NCBI RefSeq assembly: GCF_007565055.1 | Contig: NC_044557.1 | Location: forward strand, 75,898,595 to 75,962,594 | Origin: Rhinopithecus roxellana | Taxonomy: Eukaryota; Chordata; Mammalia; Primates; Cercopithecidae | DNA length: 64,000 nucleotides | Reading direction: 5' to 3' | In this document: piece by piece, positions 33,513-46,159 of the stretch | Layout of the letters: every line of letters starts with the position of its first letter | Numbering within the stretch: position 1 is the stretch's first letter | The notes under the pieces: model-generated | Database searches by the model: none | Told to the model about the DNA's origin: nothing | The model's input: only the letters and a program-made list of their open reading frames with translations | Made by a program: the position numbers and the translations under genes

Positions 33513-33989
33513 CCAAATTAACTGAGATTTTTGTTCTTCTTCCTGGAATTTAGCACAAACATAATACGGTGGTGGGCAATTGGAAGCATCTTTCTTAGGG
33601 ATATACTCTCTTGCTTTACTTATCTCCATGTGCCAACTCTACTCTATGATTATACAGAGATTATATCTTCCTTGCCTGAGAACAAGTTACTCCTGCTCTT
33701 CTATTCTTTCAGGGATTATGCCTTAAACCCAGCATTTTAAGTGTCCAGGATAAGAATTGGTATCTTCATACTTTTTAGCCTAATGTATTATATACTGTAA
33801 GAGCCAGTATGTGTAAAACATCATACTAATTTCCTCCATAACATATATTAGTATGAATTAATACTACATATAGAAAAAATGTTTCTGTTGGTATATAGCA
33901 ATGTTTACCTTGTATATCACATTTGTGCATAGCAAGGGGAAGAAAGAAAAAATCTCTGTGTAAGGAATATACATACTGTGTTTCAGAGG
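33513..33989. other. Unassigned sequence
   Basis: No gene or named repeat seen. Confidence 0.45.
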
Positions 33990-34375
33990 TGTATTAGTTC
34001 ATTCTCACACTGTTATAAAGAACTATCTGAGACTGGGTAATTTATGAAGAAAAGAGGCTTAATAAACTCACGGTTCCACAGACTTTACTGAAAGCATGGC
34101 TAGGAGGCCTCAAGAAACTTACAATAATGGTAGAAGGGTGAAGGGGATGCAAGCATGTCATCACATGGTGGCAGGAGAGAGAGAGCAAGCAAAGGGGGAA
34201 GTGCTACACACTTTTAAACAACCAGATATTGTGAGAACTCACTCACTATCATGAGAACAGCAAGGGACAAATTCACCCCCATGATCCAATCACCTCCCAC
34301 CAGGTCCCTCCTCCAACACTGGAAATTACAACTAGATATGAGATTTGGATAGGGACACAGAGCCAAACTATATCA
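33990..34375 (-). mobile_element. MST/THE1-type MaLR solo LTR with 5-bp TSD
   Basis: On the minus strand: TGATATAGTTTGGCTCTGTGTCC to ...GAACTAATACA. A perfect 5-bp duplication AGAGG lies at 33985-33989 and 34376-34380, as expected for ERVL-MaLR integration. A solo LTR with no internal sequence. Confidence 0.9.
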
Positions 34376-34380
34376 AGAGG

Positions 34381-36524
34381 TATCACGTGCTGATATAGAA
34401 TTGTGTGTGTCTCCTTTTGCAGTTATGAATCAGGTTAGAATAAACATCAAGGACATCTTAAAAAGGAGAAATGCTAGAGAAAAAAGGGTAAAACATATAA
34501 CTAGTGAAGAACTAAACATGATAATGTCTGAGAGAGAATTCTAACTGCTAAAACTCATAGCCGTATTCCAGAATGCTTTAATATTCCCCACTGTCTCAAG
34601 ACATAATATTCTCCAGGTCAGCATTAGATAATGAGGAAGCAAAATCTTGATGGTACAAAATGTCAGTTATAAAAGGACATACTGTACCAATGTAATTGAA
34701 TTTATACATAACTCTCTTCCACAGTATAATGTTATACTTTTTGTTTCTAGAAATATGTGAAGAATAAACAATCAATGGTTTGGCCAGTGTTTCAGCTAAT
34801 TAGAGCCTTTTGGAGTAACCAGGGATCAATTTGGCTTTACTGCCCAGGAGACATTCTAAAATCTTTGGACCTGGGAAAACTGATGCTTTATGGAGAGCAA
34901 AAGTGAGCATCAGGCCTGTAATAAAGCCTTAAATAGAATGTCTAGAAGTATGTGAGCAAACTTGGTCTCACACTGATTAAAATATTTTACCAATAGAAGG
35001 GAATGTATTTAACTGCAATAAAATTAAAAGCAATCATGCGCACAAACAAAATGTCACTTCAAATAAAAGATTATATTAGGATTCATATAAGATACATAAG
35101 TTTCTCTAAGTGGTAATTTAAAATAAACCAAGCATATGGAAACTTATCTAAATACCTAGATAATGTATAGAATAATGAGGCTCTGAGTCCCTCTTCTCAT
35201 TTCCTTCCTTCTTTAAAGAAATGGAAATTGTTCAATGAGAGAAATATGATTTTGAGGGCAGCCAACAACAGGGCATTTTGACAGTTCATTTTAAAAATAA
35301 AACATTGAAATGTTTTAGTAAATTCAAGATGCCAAAAGATCAGAAAGTTCCGGACACAAAAGATATGAAGCTATGACCTGAAAACACAACCAGGGCCAAA
35401 ACAGGCAAGGAGGGGAGGAGAGACAAAGTTGGCAAAAACCTAGTGGAGATAATTTCAGATCACTTGAAACCCTGTGATGATGACCACACCTTAATTTAGT
35501 CTTTGCCATGAGATGGTATCCAACTGAGAAATTATACTGGCACGATAATCAATTCATGATTCTTTCTTTGTGCTTAATAGAAATGTGAAGACATTTGGGG
35601 CCCTTGGAGCTCAAAGCATTTTAAAAATCTATCCTTTACTTCGGTGCCTAGAATGAGATGTTTTTTCCCATCTGTGCCAGACGCTGAATTCCTTGATTTC
35701 CTGTGACATCTTTAATTTCTGCTTGCAACAGCAAATTCTTTCTGAGCTTTTCTTTTTTTTTTTCCTTTCTTTTGACCATGAATTGCCTTGACAATAGATA
35801 CTAAAGCTCTGACCTTTGCCAAAATCTCCACTAGAGCTCAAAGTTTAGAAGACCAATAATCAACTTTTCAAGTTACTAAATATTATCAATTTGCCACCAC
35901 ATGTAACAAATCATTATGATTTAAGACTCTAAATTTTATTCTCTTTTTGTCGTATGTATATGACTATCAAAACAACTATCACATATTTACTTATTTATTA
36001 TTATTATTGTTCAATTTCAAAAGAACTTCGGCAGTGCCCAATTTCTAGTGCAAGTTCTATACTAGCCTAGAGGAAAAATAATTGCTTTATGAATACAAAA
36101 CAAAAGCAAAAACAGATATTTCACTGGCTTAGCTCATTAAATATTTATCACTTGCTAATGGTCAATTTTGTATGAACCACTGGTCCTCCTTTTTACTTTA
36201 TCTGTACCATGTGGTCTCCAAAGTCACTGAGACCTAGAAAGGCGAGAGATGGAAGAGGTTCTTTAGTTCCTGTAAGACTCAGCTACGAAATAATGCTGAT
36301 GATTCTATTCCTATTTCACTGGTCATACATCAAACCACCAGCAAGGGAGTCTGTGACATGTCAAGAAGCAAATGGACATTTGGAGAGTACTAACAGTCTC
36401 TGCCACACTAAAACATGTTCAATACAGTTGTTATTATATAGAACATGGCGTGCAATAGATATTTAGTAGGAACCCTAAAAATAAAGAATGCAGGTCTCTC
36501 TCTGGAATAATGAAGAAGTGTCAT
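34381..36524. other. Unassigned sequence
   Basis: About 2.1 kb, AT-rich, without a recognised repeat or exon. A T-rich run lies near 35748-35766. Confidence 0.5.
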
Positions 36525-37158
36525 TGTCTGGGGTAAATATGCAGGGTTCGTCATGTGGCACCAAGGAGATTAAGGACACAGACACACATGAGGAGTGAGT
36601 TTAGGAGCAGAGGTTTATTAGGCAAAAGAAAGAGAAAGGAGCTCTTGCAAGCTCTCTCCCTTGCAAGAAAGAGGGGTTCCCAAAAGAGAAAAGCCAGCCC
36701 GTGGCTGACTGCACCAGATATTATAGGCAGGCTTGAGGAGGCAGTGTGATGGACGTGGGGCCAGCAACTTGGTTGACCAGGTGTGACATTTACATAGCGT
36801 GGGGAAGGCTGTTCTTCCCACCCTAATCTTATTATGAAAATATAGTATTTCCGTGTCTAGCGCCATATTGTCCTCTCCTTACTGTACATGTGGTTTGGCA
36901 AAGGGAAGGGAAGATGGAGTTGCCATTCTGAACATGCCTAGTCCCAGGTAGCCTTTTCCTATTGGCACAGTTCCGGCACTGACCTGTGCAAGCTTCCTGT
37001 TTGCTTGCCTATGTCTGCAGCTGCATTTTACAAGCTTCTCTTTGTTAGAAAAGAAAATGATTTGGAGACAGCTTTTCATTAAAAGGAAAACCTTTCCAAG
37101 GACTCCTGTACCCTCGCTATCTGCCTAAATTATTTCTTCTCATCTTATTACTGTATCA
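36525..37158 (-). mobile_element. ERV1-type solo LTR, antisense
   Basis: About 634 bp. Read on the minus strand it starts TGATACAGTAATAAG at 37158 and ends ...TTTACCCCAGACA at 36525. A TATA-like CCTATAATATC sits at about 36717-36727 and an AATAAA at 36619-36614, spaced as in a retroviral U3-R-U5. It is distinctly GC-richer than its surroundings. The family name is not certain and no flanking duplication is visible. The 64-82 codon frames inside it are incidental. Confidence 0.75.
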
Positions 37159-38560
37159 GTAATAAGCAGTGTTCTTTGTTTTTGTTTGAAAGAAAGTGGA
37201 GTTAACATTCTGCAATCTCTTTCCCAAATATAAAAGATACAGAACACTGTTCTCAAAGTGCATTATTAAAATATATCAATTGCATCACTTTAAAAAATTA
37301 TCTTTGAGAACTACAAATAGTATGACATTTTCTAGTTGCTTATGATATAGAGGTAAACAACAAAGAAAAAAGTTCCTGTCCTCATGTAGCTTACTTTGTA
37401 GAAGCATGAGACAGAGAGAAAAATAAATGGAAACATTTAGATGTTGGTAAGTGCTTGAGTGGTAAGTGTGGTGATGTTAGTGGGTAACTTGAGGAAAGGG
37501 GTTTGAATTTAGAAAAGAATTGTCAGGAAGTGTCTGTGAAAAGTTGACATTTGAACAAAGGCATGAAAGTGTCAAATTACCATTGCCCTGGCCAAAAAAT
37601 CCCAAAAGATAAAAAACTGTTGTTTACATTACTAAAAACATGATGAGAATTTTTATATTTGGGCTTGGAAAATTAGAAGCATTATCTATTATTTTTGAGT
37701 GCACAGTATGCTAGAGCCTTTGTTTATGCACACTGGATTTCTGTGTCTTTAAAGGTTGTTTTCAGAGAGAAATCCTAATGAAATTATTTGTGTGTGGCTG
37801 ACCTTAGAAATTATACTTGGTAAAATATGAAATTGAATATCAGACATCTGTCTTTTCAGAGATCCCTCCTTGATCCTTTCCTCCAATCTTTTTCCATGTC
37901 TTTAGGGCCCTCAACCAGTCTCTCTTCTCTATGAACATTCTTCCACAATTTCCTTTTCTTTTTCCTAAACTATCGGTCAGAATTTTGGCTATCTCCTAAA
38001 GAAGATTTATTTCATCATTAGAAACACCACTTTCAATCACTTTCAACATCATTCTCTTCTTCATTTTCATCTTATTCCTCTAGCAAAACCCTGGCTCTGT
38101 TTACATAGAATTATCCATTCCCCTGAACCTGAACTTGAACATCTGAATGCAGTTGAAGAAAATGCATACTCTGAAGGTTGCTGTCATGTTGAATTCAAAA
38201 TTCCTAAATCAATTTGATTGTTATGCTATCTGGAAACTATTATATTTCCCCACCTCTTTTCTCTTTACTCAGAACATGTTTGTTCTATGTACTTATTGCA
38301 GAGAAAATTGAGCCACAAGCTACTACAACCACATTTATCTACTTATATCTATAGCCACATACTCTCTTTTACCTCCTGTTACTTTGAATAAAATATGTGC
38401 TACAAAGGCCAATCTCCCTTGAGTAAACTAGATTCTCATCCCCTTTTTCTCGTTCAATGATTGTGTTGTAACAGTTTCTCCTCTCTGTGTCCTTTTTCAT
38501 CAAATTTTCTCTCATATGGATTATTCCCATAAGCACACAAATGGATTCATGATCAATATC
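37159..38560. other. Mostly unassigned; possible ancient repeat at 37350-37590
   Basis: 37350-37590 (CTGTCCTCATGTAGCTTAC ... GTTGACATTTGAACAAAGGC) resembles a widespread ancient mammalian repeat that I cannot name. 37850-38560 is pyrimidine-rich and may be upstream L2 sequence. No exon seen. Confidence 0.4.
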
Positions 38561-38890
38561 CTAAAAAGAAGAACAAAAAAATCATTTTACCATACATGGC
38601 CCTTTAGTTCCTCTTTATTCTCAGGAAAATTCCTTGAAAGAGGTATCTTTTCCTACTGTCTCCACCTCCTCTACTTATGATCTCAGACTTTCTCTCTTAT
38701 TTCACAGCACTGCTCTTGGCAGTTACCTTCTCAATACTGACGAATCCAGTTTTCAGTCATCAGTCATCTCAACCGATCTATTAGCAGCATAACGCAGGTG
38801 GCCACTTCTATTTTAATATACTCTCTGCACTTGGCTTCTAACACCACTGTCTCTTATTTTGACATCCTCACTATTCCTTCTCAGATACTT
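38560..38890 (+). mobile_element. L2 LINE fragment, sense
   Basis: The order CTCTTGGCAGTTACCTTCTC, TCATCTCAACCGATCTATTAGCAGCAT and CTGCACTTGGCTTCTAACACCAC follows the reverse transcriptase region of L2 elements. It is interrupted at 38898 by an L1 fragment. Confidence 0.7.
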
Positions 38891-38897
38891 CACTGCT

Positions 38898-39180
38898 TTT
38901 TTTTTTTTTTAACATTTGCCTTATTTAGTTTTATTTTTTATTGTAAATTGACAAATTTTTTTGTATATATTTATGGGTTACAAAGTGAAGTTATGATTTC
39001 TGAATATAATTGAAATAATTAAATCAAGATAATTTTTAGTAACATATTCATCACTTTAAACATGATTTCTTGTTGTGAGAACATTTGAAATTTATCTCTG
39101 AGAAATTTTGAAATGTACAGTACATTACCGTTTACTATATTTACCACATTCTGCAGTATAGCTAAAAGGAAATAAAACAT
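38898..39180 (-). mobile_element. L1M 3'UTR fragment, antisense
   Basis: The T-run at 38900-38911 is followed by sequence resembling the reverse complement of L1MA/L1MB 3'UTRs (TATATTTATGGGTTACAA, GTTGTGAGAACATTTGAAAT). Confidence 0.72.
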
Positions 39181-39204
39181 TCCATCAGTGGATAAATAGC
39201 TTTA

Positions 39205-39368
39205 AATACACAGTATGTGTGTATATACATATAGTATTCCATTGTGTATGTGTGTATATATCTATATATACAAATACACACATAGATACACACACACATA
39301 TATATATACACACACATAGTAGTATTCCATTGTGTATGCGTGTGTGTGTGTATATATATATATATATA
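39205..39368. repeat. Interrupted (TG)n/(TA)n/(CA)n simple repeat
   Basis: Alternating TG, TA and CA runs. The phrase GTATTCCATTGTGTATG occurs twice (39233 and 39323), suggesting a local duplication of about 90 bp. Confidence 0.8.
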
Positions 39369-39370
39369 AA

Positions 39371-41109
39371 CTTAAGACTCATGAGTCACTACTTAACTTA
39401 TACTTGACCTATTTGTCTATCTCTGTCTTCTCCTATAGGCTTAGGAACTGTTTATCTAGGCATTTGTTTAATTTAGAGGTCTATTTCTATTGTTTAGAAG
39501 AGTACTTAAGTCATTTGTAGTGGCTCAAAAATATTTGCTGAAGGAATAAATGAGTCTTCCTTAGGACATGTAATATTTTAAAGGATATATCACAAATGTA
39601 ATTTGTAATACACAGTTTATCCATATCAGCTTATTCCTTAACATTTTTTCTACTCAACTATGTGTTGCCATTTACTGGAGATGGCATGTGGTGTGATTGT
39701 ATCAAAGTATAATACTCTGCTTCTGAAGATCTGTGAACACTTTGTGTCTTGTAATTTCTGTAAGATTGTTGTCCTTCCTGTCATAATTGTTGCTCTGAGC
39801 TGGCGTGATGATAAGGTATATTAAAGCCATTTTGAGAAAAGGTGTCTTTTGAGACTAAAATGGAAATGGATTCCTCATTGCACAACAGTATGACACACAC
39901 TGTTATTTTTCCCTCTAGGCAATATTTTTTACCTATTTCCGACTGAATATTGTGAAGTTAGTAAATGAGAGTTCAAATATAAAAGAACAAAAATGGAAAA
40001 ATGAACATAATTTTCAGTAATTTCTAGCGGTTTTATGACTAACACCTGGCATAGTTTGGATACAGGAATATGAAAAATATAAAATACAACTTTTTGTTTC
40101 GTAGAAAGAGTCCTAGTATACCAGAAATCTAAAGTAAGAAAGATTTTAATTCAGTATTGCACCTGTAAACCTTTAAGCGTCCCATTCACGGAAGTATTGC
40201 CCTTATTTATAAAATTGATCTGTCACTTCCAGTGTGATTCTGGGTAACCTAAGGCATATCACCTTTGTATTATTTATGCTTATTCACTTTGAATTTGATG
40301 TATCCTATTAAATATCTGATATTTACAAAATTTCTTAGCTGCCAATTAGATGCTATTATTGTGTGTATGACTCAAAATGTGCAGTGACATGCTTAGAGAT
40401 GTCTCCCTAGTAAGCTTTAACAAATTTAATAGTCCCTGCTGCTTTCTAGTATTGGTAATTTTAGAACTGGTAGAAATTAAGCAAACCAACATTATAATAC
40501 AGTAAGAGAAGAAGAAGATGATATAGGGACACACCCAAATCTCACATAGAAGTTATTTAAATTAAAAGTTATTTAAATAAAAATCAAGTTATAAGTTGGG
40601 TTGTTTCCCACATAAGAAATATATTTGCTTCTAAACCAGTAGACTAACACATTTTTGGAGGAATATCTTAATGAACATCTATTTTGCCTTTAAGTAATTA
40701 AAAATGGACTAAAACTTACCCAAAGAGCTTAAATCTTGACACATGAGATGTTCCTGAATATGCTTCAAAGGGCTTACTAATTCACTAGAAATAAAAGGAA
40801 GTAAGTATAGAAGTTGGGAAGTCAGAAATATTACTACCTATTTTAATTATAATCTAGAATATGTGAACACTACAACTCTTTAGATATAGCAGAGGTCATC
40901 TCAAAAGAAAGGAAAAAGAGTATGAATGCAGATACTTATGGCTCCTAATTGGTTAAGTGATCTGTTTATATTCTATATTCTACACTTTGGTAATGGATTA
41001 TGCAAATTGTAAAAATATAGATCAACACCATGTAAAACTGAATAAATAGAGAAAAGCCAGGCACTTCTTTTCTATTATTTCACTTTTCACTTCCTTAAAA
41101 GAGATATCA
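39371..41109. other. Unassigned AT-rich sequence
   Basis: No exon recognised. 40190-40290 has weak MIR-like words (GTGATTCTGGGTAACC). 40548-40580 holds a short AAGTTATTTAAAT direct repeat. Confidence 0.45.
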
Positions 41110-41303
41110 TTTGCATACCATAAAATTCACCCATTTTGAATGTACAATTTTCAGTGTACATTTAAATATAATAAATTTACTGACTTGTGCAAACTTCAGG
41201 ACAATGCAGTTTTAACTATTTTCATCATCTCACGAAGATTCTTTATATACAGATGTAGTGATTCCTGCATTTTTAGATTTACCTTTTCTGGATATTTAAT
41301 ATG

Positions 41304-43623
41304 CAGGTATAACTCATTTTATTGTGCTTTGCTTTGTTGTACTGAGAAGATACTACATTTTTTACAAATTGAAGGTTTGTAGCAACCCTGCATTGAGCAA
41401 GTTTATTAGTGTCTTTTTTTTTTTTTTTTTTTTCATTGCGTATGATCACTTTGTGTCTCTGTGTCACATTTTGGTAATTCCCAAAATATTTCAAACTTTT
41501 TCATCATTGTTATTATCTGTTATAGTAATCTGTGATCAATGGTGTTTAGTATTACCATTGAAATTGTTTTGGGGGTGCCAAGAACCACAACCATAAAAGA
41601 TTGTGAATTTAATTGATAAATGTGTTTTCTCTGACTACTCCACCAACCAGTGGCTGCTGTCTCTGTCTGTCTTCCTCTCCTGAGGCCTCTCCATTCCTTC
41701 TCACACAACAATATTGAAATTAGGTCAATTAATAGTCTAATTAACCACAATGACCACTAAGTGTTTAAGTGAAAGGAAAAATCACAGTTACCTCATTTTA
41801 AATCAAGAGTTAGAAGTGACTAAGCTTAGTGATGAAGGCATGTTGAAAGCCAAGACAGGCTGAAAGATAGGCCTCATGTGCCAGTTAGCCAAGTTGTGAA
41901 TGCAAAGAAAAAGTTCTTGAAAGAAATGAAAAGTGCTACTCCTGTGAATTTATGAATAAAAAGAAAGCAAAACAGTCTTATTGCTAATATGGAGAAAGTT
42001 TTAGTGGTCCCAATAGAATATCAAACCAGTCACAGCATTTTTAACCACAACATGTCCTTAAGCCAAAGTCTAATCCAGGGTGAGGATCTCTTTCTTAAAT
42101 TCTATGAAGGCAAGTTATTCAGAAGGTCTAGCTGAGATTATTACTGAAGGTGGCTACACTCAACAACAGACTTACAATGCAGACAAAACAGTCCTACATT
42201 AAAAGAAGATGATCCTTTGAGTATCATAGCTATAAAGGAGAAGTCAATGCCTGCTTTCAAAGTTTCAAGGGACCCATTGACTCTCCTGTTAGGGGCTAAT
42301 GTAGCTGTTGACTTTAAGTTGAAGCCAATGCTCATTTACCATTCCAAAAATCCCAAGATTTTTAAGAATTATGCCATTTCTGCATATAATTAAGTAAAAG
42401 TTTAAAAAAATATGCTGAGTTGGCACTCCCTTTGCTCTATAAATGAGACAACAAAGCCCGGACAACTGCAGATCTGTTTATATCATGGCTTACTGAATAT
42501 CTTAAGCCCACTGTTGAAATCTACTGCTAAGAGTAAAAGATTCCTTTCAAAATACTAATGCTCATTGACAATGCATCTAGTCACCCAAGAACTCTGATGG
42601 AGATATAAAAAGAGACTAATGTTTTCATGCTTGCTAACACAACATACGTTCTGCAGCCCATGGATCTAAGAATAATTTTTACTGTAAATATTATTATTTA
42701 AGGAACACATTTCGTAAGATTATAGCTGCCCTAGTTATTCTTCTGATAGATCTGGGCAAAGTAAATTGAAAACCTTTTGGAGAGGATTCACCATTCTAGA
42801 TGCCATTAAGAACATTTTTTATTCATGAGAGTAGGTCAAAATATCACCATTAGTAGGATTTTGGAAGAAAATTCTAACCTCATGGATGACTTTGAGGGGT
42901 TCAAAACTTCTGTGGAGGAAGTAATGGTAGAGATGGTGGAAATAGCACGAGAACTAGATTTAGAAGTGGAGTCTGAAGAGGTAACTGAATTGCTGCAATC
43001 TCATGATGAAAACCAAATGGAAGAGAAGGCGCTTCTTATGAAGGAGTAAAGAAAGTAGTTTCTTGAGATGGAATCTGCTCCTGGTGAAGATGCTGTAAAT
43101 ATTGTTGAAATAATAGCACATAATTTAGATTTTTATGTCAACTTAGTTGATAAAGCAGTGGCAGAGTTAGAGAGAACTGACTTCAGTTTTAAAGAAGCTC
43201 TACTGTGGCTAAAATGCTATCAAACAGTATCTCATGCTTCAGAGAAATCTTTCATGAAAGAAAGAGTCAGTCAACGTGGGAAAATTTCATTGTTGTCTTA
43301 TTTTAAGAAATTTTCAAAACCACCCAAACCTTCAGCAACTACCACCGTGATCTGTTAGCAGCCATAAATATCAGAGGCGCTGTAGCCTCCACCAGCAAAA
43401 GATTACAATTCACTGAAAGCTCAGATGATTGTTAGCATTTTTTAGCACTAAAGTATTTTTCATTTAAGATATGTACATTTTTAGACATAAGCTATTATGT
43501 ACTTAATAGATTACAGTATGGTGTAAACAGAAATTTTATATGTACTGGGAAGCCAACATTTTTTTGTGGTGCTTTATTGCAGTGGTCTGGAACCAAACCC
43601 ACAATATTTCTAAAGTATGCCTG
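41304..43623 (+). mobile_element. Tigger1 DNA transposon, nearly full length
   Basis: A pogo-group Tc1/mariner element. Terminal inverted repeats are recognisable at both ends (CAGGTATAACTCATTTTATTG and, reversed, TAAAGTATGCCTG), with the TA target kept on the right (43624-43625). The 2320-bp length is close to the Tigger1 consensus of about 2.4 kb; roughly 150 bp are missing near 42110, in the N-terminal half of the transposase gene. The elements at both ends diverge enough to fit a pre-simian insertion. Confidence 0.93.
41750..43358 (+). pseudogene. Tigger1 transposase pseudogene
   Basis: The former DDE transposase of the Tigger1 element, which cut and pasted at TA sites. The homologous start is ATG at 41750, followed by a helix-turn-helix DNA-binding region now broken by stops (for example TGA at about 41859). 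A deletion near 42110 removes part of the CENP-B-like N-terminal half. The first catalytic Asp region (AATGCAGACAAAACAGTCC at about 42177) is recognisable, though the usual Asp-Glu now reads Asp-Lys. The C-terminal part (42825-43358) is one frame interrupted only by TAA at 43047-43049 and includes NIVEIIAHNLDFYVNLVDKA. Not a functional protein. Confidence 0.88.
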
Positions 43624-43890
43624 TATATGAGTCATATTATATGGAATTTTTGGGAACAGGAAGGATTATTTTACTTAGCATAATGTCACTGAGGTTCATC
43701 TTTAACAGCAGTACTTCATTCTTTTTTTCCTGCTAATAGTTTACTATATGAATATACCACATTATTCTCATCTATTTAGCAGCTGAGGGGCATTTGGGAT
43801 GCTTCCCATCTACACACATTAGTATACACTGTTTTATATCTTCCAATGTTTTATATGATTGTTTGGATTTCTGGTTAAATTTATATAGAT

Positions 43891-44643
43891 TTTCAGTAAT
43901 TTTTTATTCACAAAATAAAAATATAATTATTATGTGTCAGCTGCCCTGTTTTTTGTCTACTGTTTCTAATTAGAATTGATCTCAATATTTCACATTCTAA
44001 ATAAAATTGATCTCAACATCTCACACTCCTTCCTATATTTTACTCTGCATCCAAAAGATCAATAGAAACCATTCTATAAATATTTTATTGTAAATATAGA
44101 GAATGGTTATCTGAAAATACAGATTAATTCAAATATTACTAAACATACAACAACATGAAACACTTTTAAAATAACACACCTAGTGTTTTATTCTGCAGAA
44201 ATGTTTTCTGTAGAGCATCAATCTGGGAATGCTGATTAAGTAAAAATTCCGTAAACTCACTGTTTGCATTAGATGCAAAATGAGTAAAAATTCTCAAAAT
44301 TAAAGCAGGTTAAAACTGAAAATATCCTATAATAAGTACGTATAATTTTTAAAAATGCATTTCCTAACTTCTAATTATGGGGAATAGATCAGTGTTATTC
44401 AGAGGTTGTAGGATAAGCAGTTGACTAGAAAAGACAACATGACAGGATTATTTGGGGTGGTACAGTAGTTCTGTATTATGTTTCTGATGGTGGTAGCATA
44501 GCTCTATCTGCATTTATCTGGACTTAAAGGACTGTATTCTAAAAATAGTAAATTTCATAGTTTGTAAGTCATTAATAAATACATAAATACATGTGATTTT
44601 TTTTTTTTTTTTTTTTTTTGGAAAAAATACTGTCTTTGGATTT
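43891..44643. other. Unassigned sequence with small tandem repeats
   Basis: About 43975-44026 holds two near-copies of AATTGATCTCAAtaTtTCACa(t/c)TC. A T-run of about 22 lies at 44599-44620. No exon seen. Confidence 0.5.
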
Positions 44644-45032
44644 TGATATGTTTTGGCTGTGCCCCCATCCAAAAATCTCCTCTTGAAATGTAATTCCCAT
44701 AATCTATATGTCTATAGTGGGACCAAGTAGAGGTAACTGGATCATGGCAGCAGTTTCCCTGATGCTGTTTTTGTGATAGTGAGTCTCATGAGATTTGATG
44801 GCTTTATAAGCATCTCATTTCCTTTGCTTGCACACACTCCATCCTGCCCTGTGAAGAAGGTTCCTGCTTCTTCTTCGCTATTTGTCATGATTGTAAGTTT
44901 TCTGAGGTCTCCCCAGCAATGCAGAACTGTGGGTCAATTAAACCTCTTCCTTTATAAATTACCCAGTACAGGTAATTTCTTCATAGCAGTGTGAGGTATT
45001 TCTTCATAGCAGTGTGAGAACGGACTAATACA
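44644..45032 (+). mobile_element. MST/THE1-type MaLR LTR, sense
   Basis: Starts TGATATGTTTTGGCTGTG and ends CGGACTAATACA, with AATTAAACCTCTTCC as the decayed poly(A)-signal region. A 24-bp segment near the 3' end, GGTAATTTCTTCATAGCAGTG / GGTATTTCTTCATAGCAGTG, is tandemly duplicated (44971-45018). No clean flanking duplication. Confidence 0.88.
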
Positions 45033-45984
45033 TATTGCATTGCTATAGGAGTGAATGCATAGCCATTTTAAAGTCTCACATAACCCACCAGCTACATTCA
45101 ACATGAACAGGAAAGACAGTGTTATAGTGTTTAGAGTTTTCTTGCATATAAAATAGCCTGAAGATATTGGGGAAAAATAGTGATTATTTCCCATATGCAT
45201 AATATTACTTAGCTAAAGGAAGCATGTAAATTTCTGTCTGTTTTTTACCTCAAGTGTATGGTCTCATATTTGGAAAAGAAGTGGGGGGTAGACAAAGGCT
45301 AAATTATTAGTATTTTATTTGTGTAGTAGGATTAAAAGAAATGCTATTAGTTTAAATTAAAGCACAGCAAGGCACTTCTGCATAATTCAACAAACAATTT
45401 AACAAACTCCAGCCTCCTCATTGCTGCTTCCTAAATAGCCAGGCAGCTTGAGGACAATGAGAAAAATATTTTATAATGAAAGGTGATCATAAAAGGGCAG
45501 AAGTGAAAATCCAGGAAAGCTTGCTTTCTAGAAAACAGGTGGGAAGACGCAACCAAACGTCTAATTCTCATGACAGACTTTAAGTGCTGTAATTATAGAA
45601 TAAAATGCAAAAATATATTTTGTAAGAGGAATTTAATTAAAAGAAAAGTCTTTCTGAACTCTTTTATTTTCATTTGTGTTCTTTGTTAATGTTTCAAGCA
45701 AGCAAAATCACCACAGAAAGGTGGTGTTTAGGTAATACAAACAATGAACAGATAGGTCAATTTTAAAAATTTGCTGCCAGAGCCATACTTGTAATGATCA
45801 TGCAGAAACCAATTTTTTATGCAGCAGAAGACCTAGGAAACACATTGTTTATTCAGATGTCCTTATTCCTGCATAAGATATTTTGCCCTCTGAACTTTTA
45901 CAGTAAATTGAATTGGCCAGAAAAACTGGATGTGCACCTTTTCTCTCTCCTAAATGTCTACTTGTACTACAAAGCATTTAAACA
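45033..45984. other. Unassigned sequence
   Basis: No exon or repeat I can name. Confidence 0.45.
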
Positions 45985-46155
45985 ATAATAACTACCATTT
46001 ATGCTAGATGTTTACATTTATTTCTCCAATTCTCATCACATCAAATTTGCATATGAGAAAAATGGGAATACCGAATAGGAATCCAAATTTAGTGAAAGAT
46101 ATAATAGATTTTCATACTCAGATTCATCTGACGTTGAAGTCTGTGCTCTCTAATT
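45985..46155 (+). mobile_element. MIR SINE, sense, diverged
   Basis: ACTACCATTTATGCTAGATGTTTACATTTATTTCTCCAATTCTC and, downstream, GAAGTCTGTGCTCTCTAA match MIR landmarks in the expected order. Confidence 0.65.
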
Positions 46156-46159
46156 TATT

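Larger units (their letters stand above)
41110..43890 (-). mobile_element. L1M 3'UTR/ORF2 end, antisense, split by Tigger1
   Basis: Left part 41110-41303 (ATAAAATTCACCCATTTTGAATGTACAATTTTCAGTG) and right part 43624-43890 (ACTTAGCATAATGTCACTGAGGTTC ... GGGCATTTGGGATGC) are consecutive blocks of an old L1M 3' region in reverse. The Tigger1 lies between them at a TA. Confidence 0.8.

Noticed and set aside
34775..34930. Possible conserved non-coding element
   Set aside because: Only a slight composition change; conservation cannot be judged from one genome.
36555..36866. Frames of 64 and 82 codons that look protein-like
   Set aside because: Both lie within the solo LTR and overlap each other on opposite strands.
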